Made by a program: the position numbers and the translations under genes
The notes under the pieces: generated by a model
Told to the model about the DNA's origin: nothing
Database searches by the model: none
The model's input: the letters and a program-made list of their open reading frames with translations, nothing else
In this document: in pieces, positions 23,282 through 31,309 of the stretch
How the letters are laid out: every line of letters starts with the position of its first letter
Numbering within the stretch: the stretch's first letter is position 1
NCBI RefSeq assembly: GCF_011761235.1
Contig: NZ_JAAOYW010000002.1
Coordinates: forward strand, 124,001 to 188,000
Reading direction: 5' to 3'
DNA from: Frigoribacterium faeni
GTDB lineage: Bacteria > Actinomycetota > Actinomycetes > Actinomycetales > Microbacteriaceae
DNA length: 64,000 nt

Positions 23282-24709
23282 GTGACCGCGCACGCCCCCG
23301 GCGCGGCCGACCCCGCCGCCCTCGACCCCGGCGCCCCCGGCCCCGGCGCCCCCGACCCGGACGCCCCCGACCCGCTCGACCTGGACGAGTACGTGCCGGG
23401 CACCTCCGTCGCCCTCACCGACGACGAGCGCTGGCCGACCCTGACCCCGGAGGGCCGCGACCGCCTCCTCCGCCTCCGCGACCACCCCGCGGCCCCGGCC
23501 TGGGTGCACCGCACCGGCGACCGCCTCACGGCCGAGGGCGTCGAGCGCTCGCGCACGCCCCTCCCGCTCGCCGGCTGGCTCGACGAGCACCTGGCCACGG
23601 CGAGGCGGCTGCCCGCCTACCGTCGCAGCGACCTGCCGCTCGACCGGCTCGACCAGTGGCCCTTCACGACCCGCGACGACCTCGTCGACGACGTCTCGGC
23701 CTTCGTCCCGCTCGACGCGGACCTCGACCTCATGGTTCAGGGCAGCAGCTCGGGCTCGACGGGCCGTGCCCTGCTGATCCCCGACCACGTCGAGGAGGTG
23801 GCGCGCACGTTCCACCTGTACGTCTCGCTCGTCCGCGACCTCGGCGTCGACTGGCGGCCCGACCCCGACCGCATGGCGCTCGCCCACGTGGTGCACCAGC
23901 GGCAGGCCTTCACCTACGCGTCGGTGCTGAGCGGCTTCGGGCAGGCGACGACGGCGAGGGTCAACCTGCACCCCGGGCAGTGGGGCGCGCCGGGCCGGCG
24001 GGCGGCCTTCTTCGCCGACCAGCGGCCCCAGGTGGTCAGCGGCAGCCCGACGAGCCTCGCCGAGCTGCTGCAGCCCGACCTGGCGGGGCTGCTGCGCCCG
24101 CTCGCGCTCTTCTCGGGAGCGACCGCGCTCTCCGCGCCGCTGCGCGCCGACCTCGAGGCCGCGTTCGACTGCCCGGTGATCGACGTCTACGGGCTGCACG
24201 AGACCCGGCCGATCGCGGTCAGCTCCGACGGGGGCCCGCACGTCGTGCTCGACCGGCGGCTCGTCGTCGAGGTCGTCGACCCGGCCGGGGCGGCCGTCGC
24301 CCCGGGGGAGCGGGGCGAGATCGTCGTGACGGCCGGCGAGAACCCGCTGCTGCCCCTCGTCCGCTACCGGACGGGCGACTTCGCGCGGCTCGTCGACGTC
24401 GACGGCCGGCCCGCGCTGGCCGACCTCGAGGGCCGCGACCCCACGGTCTTCGCGCACGGGGACGGCTCGCTCGTGCCCTGCATCGACCTCACCCAGCACC
24501 TGCAGGCCGCCCGGTGCCGGGGCTGGTCGGTGCACCAGGACCGCCGAGGCGCGGTGCGGGCCGTCGTCGTCGGCGGCGACGCCGAGATGGTCCGGTCGCG
24601 CCTCGGGGCGATGCTCGGGCGCCTGGTCGACGTGCGCCGGGTGCCCACGCTGCTCGACCTCGGCGAGGGCAAGCCGCGACGCTACGTGTCGGAGGCGACG
24701 GCGAGCTGA
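23282..24709 (+). CDS. PaaK-like adenylate-forming enzyme
   Basis: The 475-residue protein belongs to the AMP-forming (ANL) superfamily, closest to phenylacetate-CoA ligase-like and capsule-associated CapK-type enzymes. After a Pro/Asp/Ala-rich leader of about 45 residues it has LPLDRLDQWPFTTRDDL (the family's lead-in), the phosphate-binding loop QGSSSGSTGRALLIP near 149-163, the A5-like DVYGLHETRPIA near 302, and the A8-like VRYRTGDFARL. The C-terminal subdomain is short, ending GEGKPRRYVSEA. It should activate a carboxylate as an acyl-adenylate; acceptor and CoA use are unknown. Four bases after the previous stop, last gene of the MoxR operon, which is unusual company for such an enzyme. 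Confidence 0.83.
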   Translation: MTAHAPGAADPAALDPGAPGPGAPDPDAPDPLDLDEYVPGTSVALTDDERWPTLTPEGRDRLLRLRDHPAAPAWVHRTGDRLTAEGVERSRTPLPLAGWLDEHLATARRLPAYRRSDLPLDRLDQWPFTTRDDLVDDVSAFVPLDADLDLMVQGSSSGSTGRALLIPDHVEEVARTFHLYVSLVRDLGVDWRPDPDRMALAHVVHQRQAFTYASVLSGFGQATTARVNLHPGQWGAPGRRAAFFADQRPQVVSGSPTSLAELLQPDLAGLLRPLALFSGATALSAPLRADLEAAFDCPVIDVYGLHETRPIAVSSDGGPHVVLDRRLVVEVVDPAGAAVAPGERGEIVVTAGENPLLPLVRYRTGDFARLVDVDGRPALADLEGRDPTVFAHGDGSLVPCIDLTQHLQAARCRGWSVHQDRRGAVRAVVVGGDAEMVRSRLGAMLGRLVDVRRVPTLLDLGEGKPRRYVSEATAS

Positions 24710-24743
24710 CCCGCCGGGTCGTGGCCGAGGAGGCGCGAGCAGG

Positions 24744-24749
24744 CAGGAT
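24744..24749 (+). promoter_or_regulatory. Putative leaderless -10 (CAGGAT)
   Basis: CAGGAT followed by seven bases and the ATG at 24757, the same hexamer as at 509-514 and 666-671. It favours this ATG over one nine bases upstream. Confidence 0.4.
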
Positions 24750-24756
24750 GGACCGC

Positions 24757-25164
24757 ATGAGCCCCCGACGCACTCGCCCCGCACCCCGGGGCACCGACCG
24801 CCGCACCGCCCTCCTGCTCGCCGCGGCCTGCGGGGTCTCCGGCGTGCTGCACCTCGCGCGCCCCGCGGTCTACGACGCCGTCGTGCCGCGCAGCATGCCC
24901 GGCCCCGCCCGGTTCTGGACGACGAGCTCGGGCCTCGCCGAGGTCGTCGTGGCGGGGGCGCTCGCTTCGACCGCGACACGGCGGGCGGGCGGCCTGCTCG
25001 CGGCGGCGCTCTTCGTCGCGGTGTTCCCCGCGAACGTCTCGATGGCCCTCCGCGCGCTCGGCAGCGGCCGGGCCGGGACGGCGCGCCGGGTCGTCACGGC
25101 GGCCCGCCTGCCGCTGCAGGTGCCGCTCGTCGCGGCCGCCCTCCGGGTGGGTCGCGCCTCCTGA
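24757..25164 (+). CDS. DoxX-like membrane protein
   Basis: The 135-residue protein has about four hydrophobic segments (TALLLAAACGVSGVLHLARP, FWTTSSGLAEVVVAGALAS, GLLAAALFVAVFPANVSMAL and LPLQVPLVAAALRV) and the DoxX-like pattern GVLHLARP ... FWTTSSGLAEV ... VFPANVSMAL. DoxX-family proteins sit in the membrane and are linked to redox chemistry or thiosulfate oxidation, but most actinobacterial members have no known role. It stands between the MoxR operon and pxpA, with its own promoter-like hexamer. The basic N terminus (SPRRTRPAPRGTDRR) favours an inside N terminus. Confidence 0.78.
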   Translation: MSPRRTRPAPRGTDRRTALLLAAACGVSGVLHLARPAVYDAVVPRSMPGPARFWTTSSGLAEVVVAGALASTATRRAGGLLAAALFVAVFPANVSMALRALGSGRAGTARRVVTAARLPLQVPLVAAALRVGRAS

Positions 25165-25190
25165 CCGGCGTCCTCCCCGGTCGGTGCCGG

Positions 25191-25196
25191 TACCGT
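25191..25196 (+). promoter_or_regulatory. Putative -10 of the pxp operon (TACCGT)
   Basis: TACCGT lies 27 bases after the DoxX-like stop. The pxpA ATG is 124 bases downstream, so the transcript should carry a leader of about 118 bases, GC-rich and without a recognisable riboswitch. Confidence 0.4.
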
Positions 25197-25320
25197 GGAC
25201 GATCGACCGCGTGACGGCCGCCGCCCGGCGGCGGCCCGACCGGCCCGACCACGAGCGACCACGACGACGCACGACGCGTCGCGGGGTCCGACGCACGACC
25301 CGGCCGAGGGGAGGCCCCGC

Positions 25321-26133
25321 ATGACCACGATCGACCTCAACGCCGACCTCGGCGAGGGCTTCGGCCGCTGGCAGCTCGGCGACGACGACGCCCTGCTCGA
25401 CGTGGTGACGAGCGCGAACGTCGCCTGCGGGTTCCACGCGGGCGACCCCGCGGGCCTGCTGCGGGTGGTCGACGCGGCGCACCGCCGGGGCGTCGTCGTC
25501 GGCGCCCACGTCTCGTACCGCGACCTCGTCGGCTTCGGGCGTCGCTACGTCGACGCGTCCCACGACGAGCTCGTCGCCGACGTGGTCTGGCAGGTCGGCG
25601 CGCTGACCGGGCTGACCCGGGCCGTCGGGGGAGCCGTGCGCTACGTCAAGCCGCACGGGGCGCTCTACTCGGTCGTGGCCGACGCCGACGGGCGCGGCGC
25701 CGTCCACGCGGGCGCCCTCGTCGAGGGAGTGCTGCGCGTCGACCCGTCCCTGCCCGTCGTCGGCCTGGCCGGGTCCGCGTTCCTGCGCCGGGCCGAGGCC
25801 GAGGGGCTGCACGTCGTGGCCGAGGCCTTCGCCGACCGCGCCTACGACGCCTCCGGGGCCCTCGCGCCCCGCAGCCTCCCGGGAGCGGTGCTGCACGACG
25901 CGGGCGAGATCCGCGACCGCGTCCTCCGGCTCGTCGAGACGGGCTCCGTGGTCGCCGTCGACGGCACCGTCGTCGAGCTGGTGGTCGACACCGTCTGCGT
26001 GCACGGCGACAGCCCGGACGCCGTGGCGATCGCCGTCGGCGTGCGCTCCGCGCTCGAGGAGGCGGGGGTCGCGCCCCGTGCGTTCGTGACGGGCCCGCAG
26101 GGCGTCGCCGACACCGGGACGGCATCGCGGTGA
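25321..26133 (+). CDS. pxpA: 5-oxoprolinase subunit A (LamB/YcsF family)
   Basis: The 270-residue protein is PxpA, the LamB/YcsF-type subunit of the ATP-dependent 5-oxoprolinase that converts 5-oxoproline to glutamate. Signatures: the start TIDLNADLGEGFGRWQLGDD, TSANVACGFHAGDP near residues 37-50, VGAHVSYRDLVGFGRR, VRYVKPHGALYSVV near 105, AFADRAYDASGALAPR, and DTVCVHGDSPDAVAIA near 222. It removes a damage-derived cyclised glutamine/glutamate. The ATG at 25321 follows GGGGAGG by six bases, within a leader of about 118 bases. The stop overlaps the start of the PxpBC fusion gene by GTGA. Confidence 0.93.
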   Translation: MTTIDLNADLGEGFGRWQLGDDDALLDVVTSANVACGFHAGDPAGLLRVVDAAHRRGVVVGAHVSYRDLVGFGRRYVDASHDELVADVVWQVGALTGLTRAVGGAVRYVKPHGALYSVVADADGRGAVHAGALVEGVLRVDPSLPVVGLAGSAFLRRAEAEGLHVVAEAFADRAYDASGALAPRSLPGAVLHDAGEIRDRVLRLVETGSVVAVDGTVVELVVDTVCVHGDSPDAVAIAVGVRSALEEAGVAPRAFVTGPQGVADTGTASR

Positions 26134-27845
26134 CCGGGCAGGACGTCGACCTCGGGGCCGCCCTCGCCCACCTCCGCGTGCTGCCGCTCGGCACCGACGG
26201 CGTGCTGATCGAGACGGACGGGCTGGACGAGTCGCTCGCCCTCTTCGGCGCCCTGCTCGCGCAGCCCGTCGCGGGCATCCTCGACGTCGTTCCCGCGGCG
26301 CGCAGCGTGGCCGTCCGGTTCCTGCCCACCCTGCTGCCGATCGCGTCGCTGATGAGCGTCATCCGCTCGCTGCCGAGCTCGCGCGACGCGGCGACGGAGG
26401 GCCGGCTCGTCGAGATCCCGGTCACCTACGACGGCGACGACCTCGACGAGGTCGCCCGTCTCAGCGGACTGAGCGTCGCCGAGGTCGTCGAGCGCCACTC
26501 GGCCGCGACCTACTCGGTCGCCTTCACCGGCTTCGCGCCCGGCTTCGCGTACCTCACGGGAGGCGACCCGGCCCTGGCCGTGCCGCGCCGTGCGACGCCG
26601 CGGACGACCGTGCCCACGGGCGCCGTGGCCGTGGCGGGGGAGTTCACCGGCGTCTACCCGCGCGAGAGCCCCGGCGGCTGGCACCTCGTCGGGCGGACCG
26701 ACGTGCCGATGTGGGACCTCGCCGAGCGCGTGCCGGCACTGCTGCAGCCGGGCATGCGGGTGCGCTTCGTCGACACGGCCGGGCACGACCCCGCCGAGGC
26801 GGTCGGCGGCGTCCCCGCGAGCGAGGCCGTCGTCCCGGCCGAGGGCCCGTCGGCGCCGCCCCCGCCGCGTCCCGAGCGCGCCCTCGTCGTCGCCGCGCCG
26901 GGCCCCCACAGCATCCTGGAGGACCTGGGGCGGCCCGGCCGCTCGGGTCTCGGCGTCTCGCGCTCGGGGGCGATGGACCACCGGGCGCTCCGCGAGGCGA
27001 ACCGCCTCGTCGGCGCCGCCACCGGCTCGCCGGCGCTCGAGATGGCGTACGGCGGCCTCGAGGCCACGGCGCGCGGCGACCTGGTGCTCGCTGTCGCGGG
27101 CGCCCCGGTGCCGCTCGTGATCCAGGGCGCCCACGGCGTGCGGACCGCCGTCCCGGGGGCGGCCTTCGCGCTCGACGACGGCGACGTGCTCGTCGTGGGG
27201 GCGCCTCCTCGGGGCGTCTACTCGTACCTCGCGGTGCGCGGCGGCTGGGAGGCCGAGACCGTGCTCGACAGCGCCTCGGGCGACGTGCTGGCCCGCATCG
27301 GCCCGGCGCGCCTCGAGGCCGGCGACGAGCTCGGCGTCGGACGCGCGTGGTCCGAGAGCGTCGCGGCGGCGGCTCCCCACGTCCAGCGCTCGGTCTCGGC
27401 GCCCGACGAGGTGACGCTGCTCGACGTCGTGCTCGGCCCGCGCGACGACTGGTTCACGCCCGAGGCGCTGGAGCGGCTCACGGGACAGCGCTTCACCGTC
27501 ACCGCCCAGTCGAACCGCATCGGCCTCCGGCTCGAGGGCGAGCAGCCGCTCGACCGTGCCGTCGAGCACGAGCTGCCGAGCGAGGCGACCGTGTCGGGCG
27601 CCCTGCAGGTGCCGCCGGACGGCCAGCCCGTGCTCTTCATGGCCGACCACCCGGTGACGGGCGGCTACCCGGTCGTCGCCTGCGTGGTCGGCGACCAGCT
27701 CGACCGCGCGGCCCAGGTGCCGGTCGGCGCCAGCGTGCGCTTCCGCGTCGTCCCCGGGCCCGACCTCGGCGCGGGCCGGCGGGGCGGGCGGCGCGACGCC
27801 CGCGTCGACGAGCGCGCCGCCGACGAGCGCGGGGTCGAGCAGTGA
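26130..27845 (+). CDS. Fused 5-oxoprolinase subunits B and C
   Basis: The 571-residue protein fuses PxpB (KipI-like, residues 1 to about 220) and PxpC (KipA-like, about 250 to 550), which are separate proteins in Bacillus and E. coli. The B part has the family block AATYSVAFTGFAPGFAYLTG near 130-150 and PRRATPRTTVPTGAVAVAG; the C part starts near VVAAPGPHSILEDLGRPGRSG and continues with MDHRALREANRLVGA, GVYSYLAVRGGWE, TAQSNRIGLRLEG and a late FMADHPVTGGYPVVA. A Pro-rich linker joins them. With PxpA it forms the full 5-oxoprolinase. The GTG start and the following gene both overlap their neighbours by four bases. Confidence 0.92.
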   Translation: MTGQDVDLGAALAHLRVLPLGTDGVLIETDGLDESLALFGALLAQPVAGILDVVPAARSVAVRFLPTLLPIASLMSVIRSLPSSRDAATEGRLVEIPVTYDGDDLDEVARLSGLSVAEVVERHSAATYSVAFTGFAPGFAYLTGGDPALAVPRRATPRTTVPTGAVAVAGEFTGVYPRESPGGWHLVGRTDVPMWDLAERVPALLQPGMRVRFVDTAGHDPAEAVGGVPASEAVVPAEGPSAPPPPRPERALVVAAPGPHSILEDLGRPGRSGLGVSRSGAMDHRALREANRLVGAATGSPALEMAYGGLEATARGDLVLAVAGAPVPLVIQGAHGVRTAVPGAAFALDDGDVLVVGAPPRGVYSYLAVRGGWEAETVLDSASGDVLARIGPARLEAGDELGVGRAWSESVAAAAPHVQRSVSAPDEVTLLDVVLGPRDDWFTPEALERLTGQRFTVTAQSNRIGLRLEGEQPLDRAVEHELPSEATVSGALQVPPDGQPVLFMADHPVTGGYPVVACVVGDQLDRAAQVPVGASVRFRVVPGPDLGAGRRGGRRDARVDERAADERGVEQ

Positions 27846-29425
27846 AGAAGCTCCTGATCGCCGAGCGCGGGCTCGTCGCGGTGCGCGTCGCGCGCACGGC
27901 GGCCGACCTCGACCTGGCCACCGTGGCCGTCTTCGCGCCCGACGACGTCGACGCCCTGCACGTGCGCGCCGCGGACGAGGCGTGGGCGCTCGACGAGCAG
28001 CCGGGCACCGACGCCTACCGCGACATGCAGGCGCTGCTCGACGTCGCCGAGCGCAGCGGGGCCGACGCGGTGCACCCGGGGTGCGGGCCCCTGAGCGAGA
28101 ACGCCGAGTTCGCCCGGCGCGTGCTGGCCGCCGGCCTGACCTGGGTCGGGCCCGACCCCGAGACGATGGAGCTGCTCGGCGACAAGGTCTCCGCCCGCGC
28201 CCTCGCCGACTCGGTCGGGGCGCCCCTCGTCGTCGGCACCTCCGAGCCGATCGCGTCCGCCGACGAGGCGGTCGCCTTCGCGCAGCGGCACGGCCTGCCC
28301 ATCGCGCTCAAGGCGGCCCACGGCGGGGGCGGCCTCGGGCTGCGGGTGGCCCGGCGGCTCGACGAGGTCGCCGACCTGCTCGACAGCGCCGTCCGCGAGT
28401 CCGCGGCCGTCTTCGGGCGGGGCGAGGTCTTCGTCGAGCAGTACCTCGACCGCCCCCGCCACGTCGAGGCGCAGCTGCTCGGCGACGGCGAGGGCGGCGT
28501 GGTCGTCGTCGGCACCCGGGAGTGCTCGGTGCAGCGTCGCCACCAGAAGCTCGTCGGCGAGGCGCCCGCGGTCCACCTCACCGACGAGCAGCTCGAGGTC
28601 GTCACGTCGACCTCGGTCGCCCTCGGGTCGGCGGTGTCGTACCGAGGAGCGGGCACGGTCGAGTTCCTCGTGTCGCGGGCCGGCCAGGTGTCGTTCCTCG
28701 AGGTGGGCACGGCGCTGCCCCTCGAGCACGTCGCCACCGAGCAGGCGACGGGGGTCGACCTGGTCCGGCAGCAGCTGCTCGTGGCCGACGGCCGGGGCCT
28801 CGACCTCGCGGACGTGCCCGAGAGCCGCGGCCACACGCTGTCCTTCCGCGTCACGGCAGAGGACCCGGGCCGGGGGTTCCTGCCCGCGCCGGCCACGGTC
28901 ACCCGTCTCGAGCTGCCCGGCGGCCCCGGCGTCCGCGTCGACTCCGGCGTCGTCGCCGGGTCGGCGGTCGCCGCGGGGCGCGACTCGCTCCTGCTCTCCG
29001 TGGTGGTGACGGGTCGCGACCGCGCCGCCGCCCTGGCCCGGGCACGGCGGGCGCTGGGCGACCTCGTCGTCGAGGGGCCGGCGAGCACGGCGGGCTTCCA
29101 CCGCCTCCTCGTCGACGACCCGGCCTTCGCCGGCGGCGACGACGGAGAGCCCCGGGTGCACACCCGCTGGATCGAGACCGAGTGCGAGTGGCTGGACGCC
29201 CTCGCGGTCGGCACCCCGGAGGCGGCGGCCGGGCTGGCCTCCCGGCGCAGCTGGGTCGTCGTCGACGGCCGTCTCGTGCCGGTCGTGCTGCCGACGGCGG
29301 ACGTCGGCGACGACGAGGCGGACGTCGGCCCCCTCCCGGCGGCGACGGTGGTGGCCGGCGTCGTCGCGGCCGTGGTCGCGACGGATGTCCACGACGGGGC
29401 AGGTGGCGGTCCCTCCGCGTCGTAA
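27842..29425 (+). CDS. Degenerate biotin-carboxylase-like ATP-grasp protein
   Basis: The 527-residue protein is a biotin carboxylase (AccC)-like ATP-grasp protein: KKLLIAERGLVAVRVARTA at the start, LLGDKVSARALA near 111, the glycine loop KAAHGGGGLGLRVAR near 157-171, RECSVQRRHQKLVGEAPA, and GAGTVEFLVS. The usual catalytic block (EMNxRxQVEH) reads EVGTALPLEHVATE near 287-300: the Asn, Arg and Gln used for Mg, bicarbonate and biotin are replaced by Gly, Ala and Pro, while both Glu remain. No biotin-accepting Met-Lys-Met segment follows in the C-terminal part. Carboxylase activity therefore looks lost. Biotin-carboxylase-like genes do cluster with pxp genes elsewhere, so a role in 5-oxoproline metabolism is possible. 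Confidence 0.82.
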   Translation: MKKLLIAERGLVAVRVARTAADLDLATVAVFAPDDVDALHVRAADEAWALDEQPGTDAYRDMQALLDVAERSGADAVHPGCGPLSENAEFARRVLAAGLTWVGPDPETMELLGDKVSARALADSVGAPLVVGTSEPIASADEAVAFAQRHGLPIALKAAHGGGGLGLRVARRLDEVADLLDSAVRESAAVFGRGEVFVEQYLDRPRHVEAQLLGDGEGGVVVVGTRECSVQRRHQKLVGEAPAVHLTDEQLEVVTSTSVALGSAVSYRGAGTVEFLVSRAGQVSFLEVGTALPLEHVATEQATGVDLVRQQLLVADGRGLDLADVPESRGHTLSFRVTAEDPGRGFLPAPATVTRLELPGGPGVRVDSGVVAGSAVAAGRDSLLLSVVVTGRDRAAALARARRALGDLVVEGPASTAGFHRLLVDDPAFAGGDDGEPRVHTRWIETECEWLDALAVGTPEAAAGLASRRSWVVVDGRLVPVVLPTADVGDDEADVGPLPAATVVAGVVAAVVATDVHDGAGGGPSAS

Positions 29426-29428
29426 GCT
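29423..29428 (+). promoter_or_regulatory. Putative -10 (TAAGCT) overlapping upstream stop
   Basis: The TAA stop of the ATP-grasp gene is the first half of TAAGCT. The permease ATG at 29484 is 55 bases downstream and is preceded by GGGAG, giving a leader of about 48 bases. Confidence 0.4.
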
Positions 29429-29483
29429 GAGAGTGCGCCCAGAGTCGCGCGCCCTCCTCGCCGCCTACTCCTCGGGAGCCCCC

Positions 29484-30950
29484 ATGACCACCCCCGTCTC
29501 CACCGACGCCCGCCGTCCCGGCGTGGCCGGCGCCCTCGACCGCTACTTCGAGATCAGCGGGCGGGGCTCGAGCTGGGCCCGCGAGATCCGCGGCGGCGTC
29601 GTCACCTTCGTCACCATGGCGTACATCGTCATCCTCAACCCCCTGATCCTGGGCGGCTTCAGCGAGGACCAGGCCGCGAAGGACGTCCTGGGCGGGTGGC
29701 TGCAGAACAGCCAGGTCGGCGCGGTGACGGCCCTCACCGCCGGGGTCATGACGATCCTCTTCGGGACGGTCGCGCGCCTCCCGTTCGCCTTCGCGGCCGG
29801 GCTCGGCATCAACTCGTTCCTCGCCGTGACCGTCGTGCAGGACGTCACCTGGCCCGAGGCCATGGGCCTCGTCGTCATCAACGGCCTCGTCATCACCATC
29901 CTCGCCGTGACCGGCCTGCGCAGCATGATCTTCAGCGCCGTCCCCGCCGCGCTCAAGACGGCGATCACGGTCGGCATCGGCCTGTTCATCGCGTTCATCG
30001 GCCTCGTGGACTCGGGCTTCGTGCGCACGAGCGGCGCCTCGTCGCCGCCCGTGCAGCTCGGCGACGGCGGGTCGATCAGCACGCTCCCCACCATCACCTT
30101 CGTCATCGGGCTCGTCGTCATCGGCGTGCTGATGGCCCGCCGGGTGCGCGGCGCGATCTTCATCGGCATCGTCGCGTCGACGGTCGTCGCGATCGTGCTG
30201 CAGGCGATCTTCCAGGTGCCGACCTCGAACGGCCAGAACCTCGACGACTGGAACCTCAACGCCCCGGTGATGCCGACGCAGATCGTGGCGCTGCCCGACC
30301 TGTCGCTGATCGGCGACATCAGCTTCGGTGCCTTCGCGCGCATCGGCGTCCTGTCGGCCGTCATGCTCGTCTTCACCCTGGTCTTCACGAACTTCTTCGA
30401 CGCCATGGGCACCATGACCGGCCTCGCCAAGGCGGCGGACGTCGCCGCGCCGGACGGCACGTTCCCCCGCCTGCGCTCGGCGCTCGTCGTCGAGGGCATC
30501 GGCGCGATCGCCGGCGGCGCGACCAGCTCGTCGTCGAACACCGTCTTCGTCGAGTCCGCGTCGGGCGTCGGCGAGGGCGCGCGCACCGGGTTCGCGTCGG
30601 TCGTCACCGGCCTGCTCTTCGTGCTCGCCATGTTCTTCACGCCGCTCACGCAGGTGGTGCCGCTCGAGGTCGCCGCCGCGGCCCTCGTCATCGTCGGCGC
30701 GCTGATGGTGTCGCAGATCAAGGACATCGACTGGACCGACTTCTCCGTCGCCCTGCCCGTGTTCCTCACGATCATCGTCATGCCGCTGACCTACTCGATC
30801 GCCAACGGCATCGGCGTCGGCTTCGTCACCTGGGTCGTCGTCCGCGCGTTCTCGGGCAAGGTCCGCGAGATCAGCCCGCTGCTGTGGATCGTCGCCGTCG
30901 GCTTCCTGGTCTACTTCGTGCGCGGCCCGATCGAGTCGCTCATCGGCTGA
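29484..30950 (+). CDS. NCS2 family purine permease (AzgA-like)
   Basis: The 488-residue integral membrane protein belongs to the NCS2/COG2252 (AzgA-like) branch that imports guanine, hypoxanthine or adenine by proton symport. Features: EIRGGVVTFVTMAYIVILNP near residues 33-52, the FAFAAGLGINSFLAVTVV block near 110 with a Gln/Asn-rich gating region, about 12-14 membrane segments, TNFFDAMGTMTGLAKAAD near 308 and EGIGAIAGGATSSSSNTVFVESASGVGEGARTG, the family's central signature. GGGAG precedes the ATG. It may be co-transcribed with the pxp genes by read-through, but it has its own promoter-like hexamer. Substrate is by family analogy only. Confidence 0.9.
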   Translation: MTTPVSTDARRPGVAGALDRYFEISGRGSSWAREIRGGVVTFVTMAYIVILNPLILGGFSEDQAAKDVLGGWLQNSQVGAVTALTAGVMTILFGTVARLPFAFAAGLGINSFLAVTVVQDVTWPEAMGLVVINGLVITILAVTGLRSMIFSAVPAALKTAITVGIGLFIAFIGLVDSGFVRTSGASSPPVQLGDGGSISTLPTITFVIGLVVIGVLMARRVRGAIFIGIVASTVVAIVLQAIFQVPTSNGQNLDDWNLNAPVMPTQIVALPDLSLIGDISFGAFARIGVLSAVMLVFTLVFTNFFDAMGTMTGLAKAADVAAPDGTFPRLRSALVVEGIGAIAGGATSSSSNTVFVESASGVGEGARTGFASVVTGLLFVLAMFFTPLTQVVPLEVAAAALVIVGALMVSQIKDIDWTDFSVALPVFLTIIVMPLTYSIANGIGVGFVTWVVVRAFSGKVREISPLLWIVAVGFLVYFVRGPIESLIG

Positions 30951-31009
30951 CGCCCCCGCGCCGCGCGCGCGCCGCCCCGCGCCTCCGCGCCCGCGAGACA
31001 CCCCGAAGT

Positions 31010-31200
31010 GGGGGGGGGGCCCCCCCGGGGGGGGGGGGGGCGGGCCCCGGGGGGGGGGGGGGCCCCCCCCCCCCCGGGGGGGGGGGCGCCCCCCCCCCCC
31101 CCCCCCGCGGGGGGGGGGGGGGGGGGGGGGGCGGGCCCCCCCCCCCCCCCCCCCCCGGGGCCCCCCCCCCCCCCCGCGCCGGCGCCCCCCCCCCCCCCCC
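31010..31200. other. G/C homopolymer tract of doubtful base calling
   Basis: From 31010 to 31200 the sequence is composed almost solely of G runs and C runs, several longer than ten bases, with only occasional single-base breaks. Together with its edges it makes up most of the 359-bp gap between the permease stop and the moaA start. It codes for nothing credible and can pair with itself throughout. The flanks CCCCGAAGTGGGG (about 31001-31013) and CCCCACTCGGGG (about 31197-31208) suggest an original GC-rich hairpin. It may be an unresolved region of the assembly rather than true sequence. Confidence 0.8.
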
Positions 31201-31296
31201 ACTCGGGGGTGCGCGGCGGCCTCCCGCCCGGGGCCGGGCCGCGCCGTGGGCTGCGGCGCGAGCCGCGGTGCACCTGCGGCGCACGGCGCGGTCGCC

Positions 31297-31302
31297 TACT
31301 CT
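31297..31302 (+). promoter_or_regulatory. Putative leaderless -10 of moaA (TACTCT)
   Basis: TACTCT followed by seven bases (including a five-G run) and the ATG at 31310. Confidence 0.45.
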
Positions 31303-31309
31303 CAGGGGG

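Noticed and set aside
25197-25320. Riboswitch in the pxpA leader
   Set aside because: No conserved riboswitch element or clear alternative stems are visible in the 118-base GC-rich leader.
29484-30950. 5-oxoproline transporter
   Set aside because: The motifs are those of the NCS2 purine permease family; proximity to pxp genes alone is not enough.
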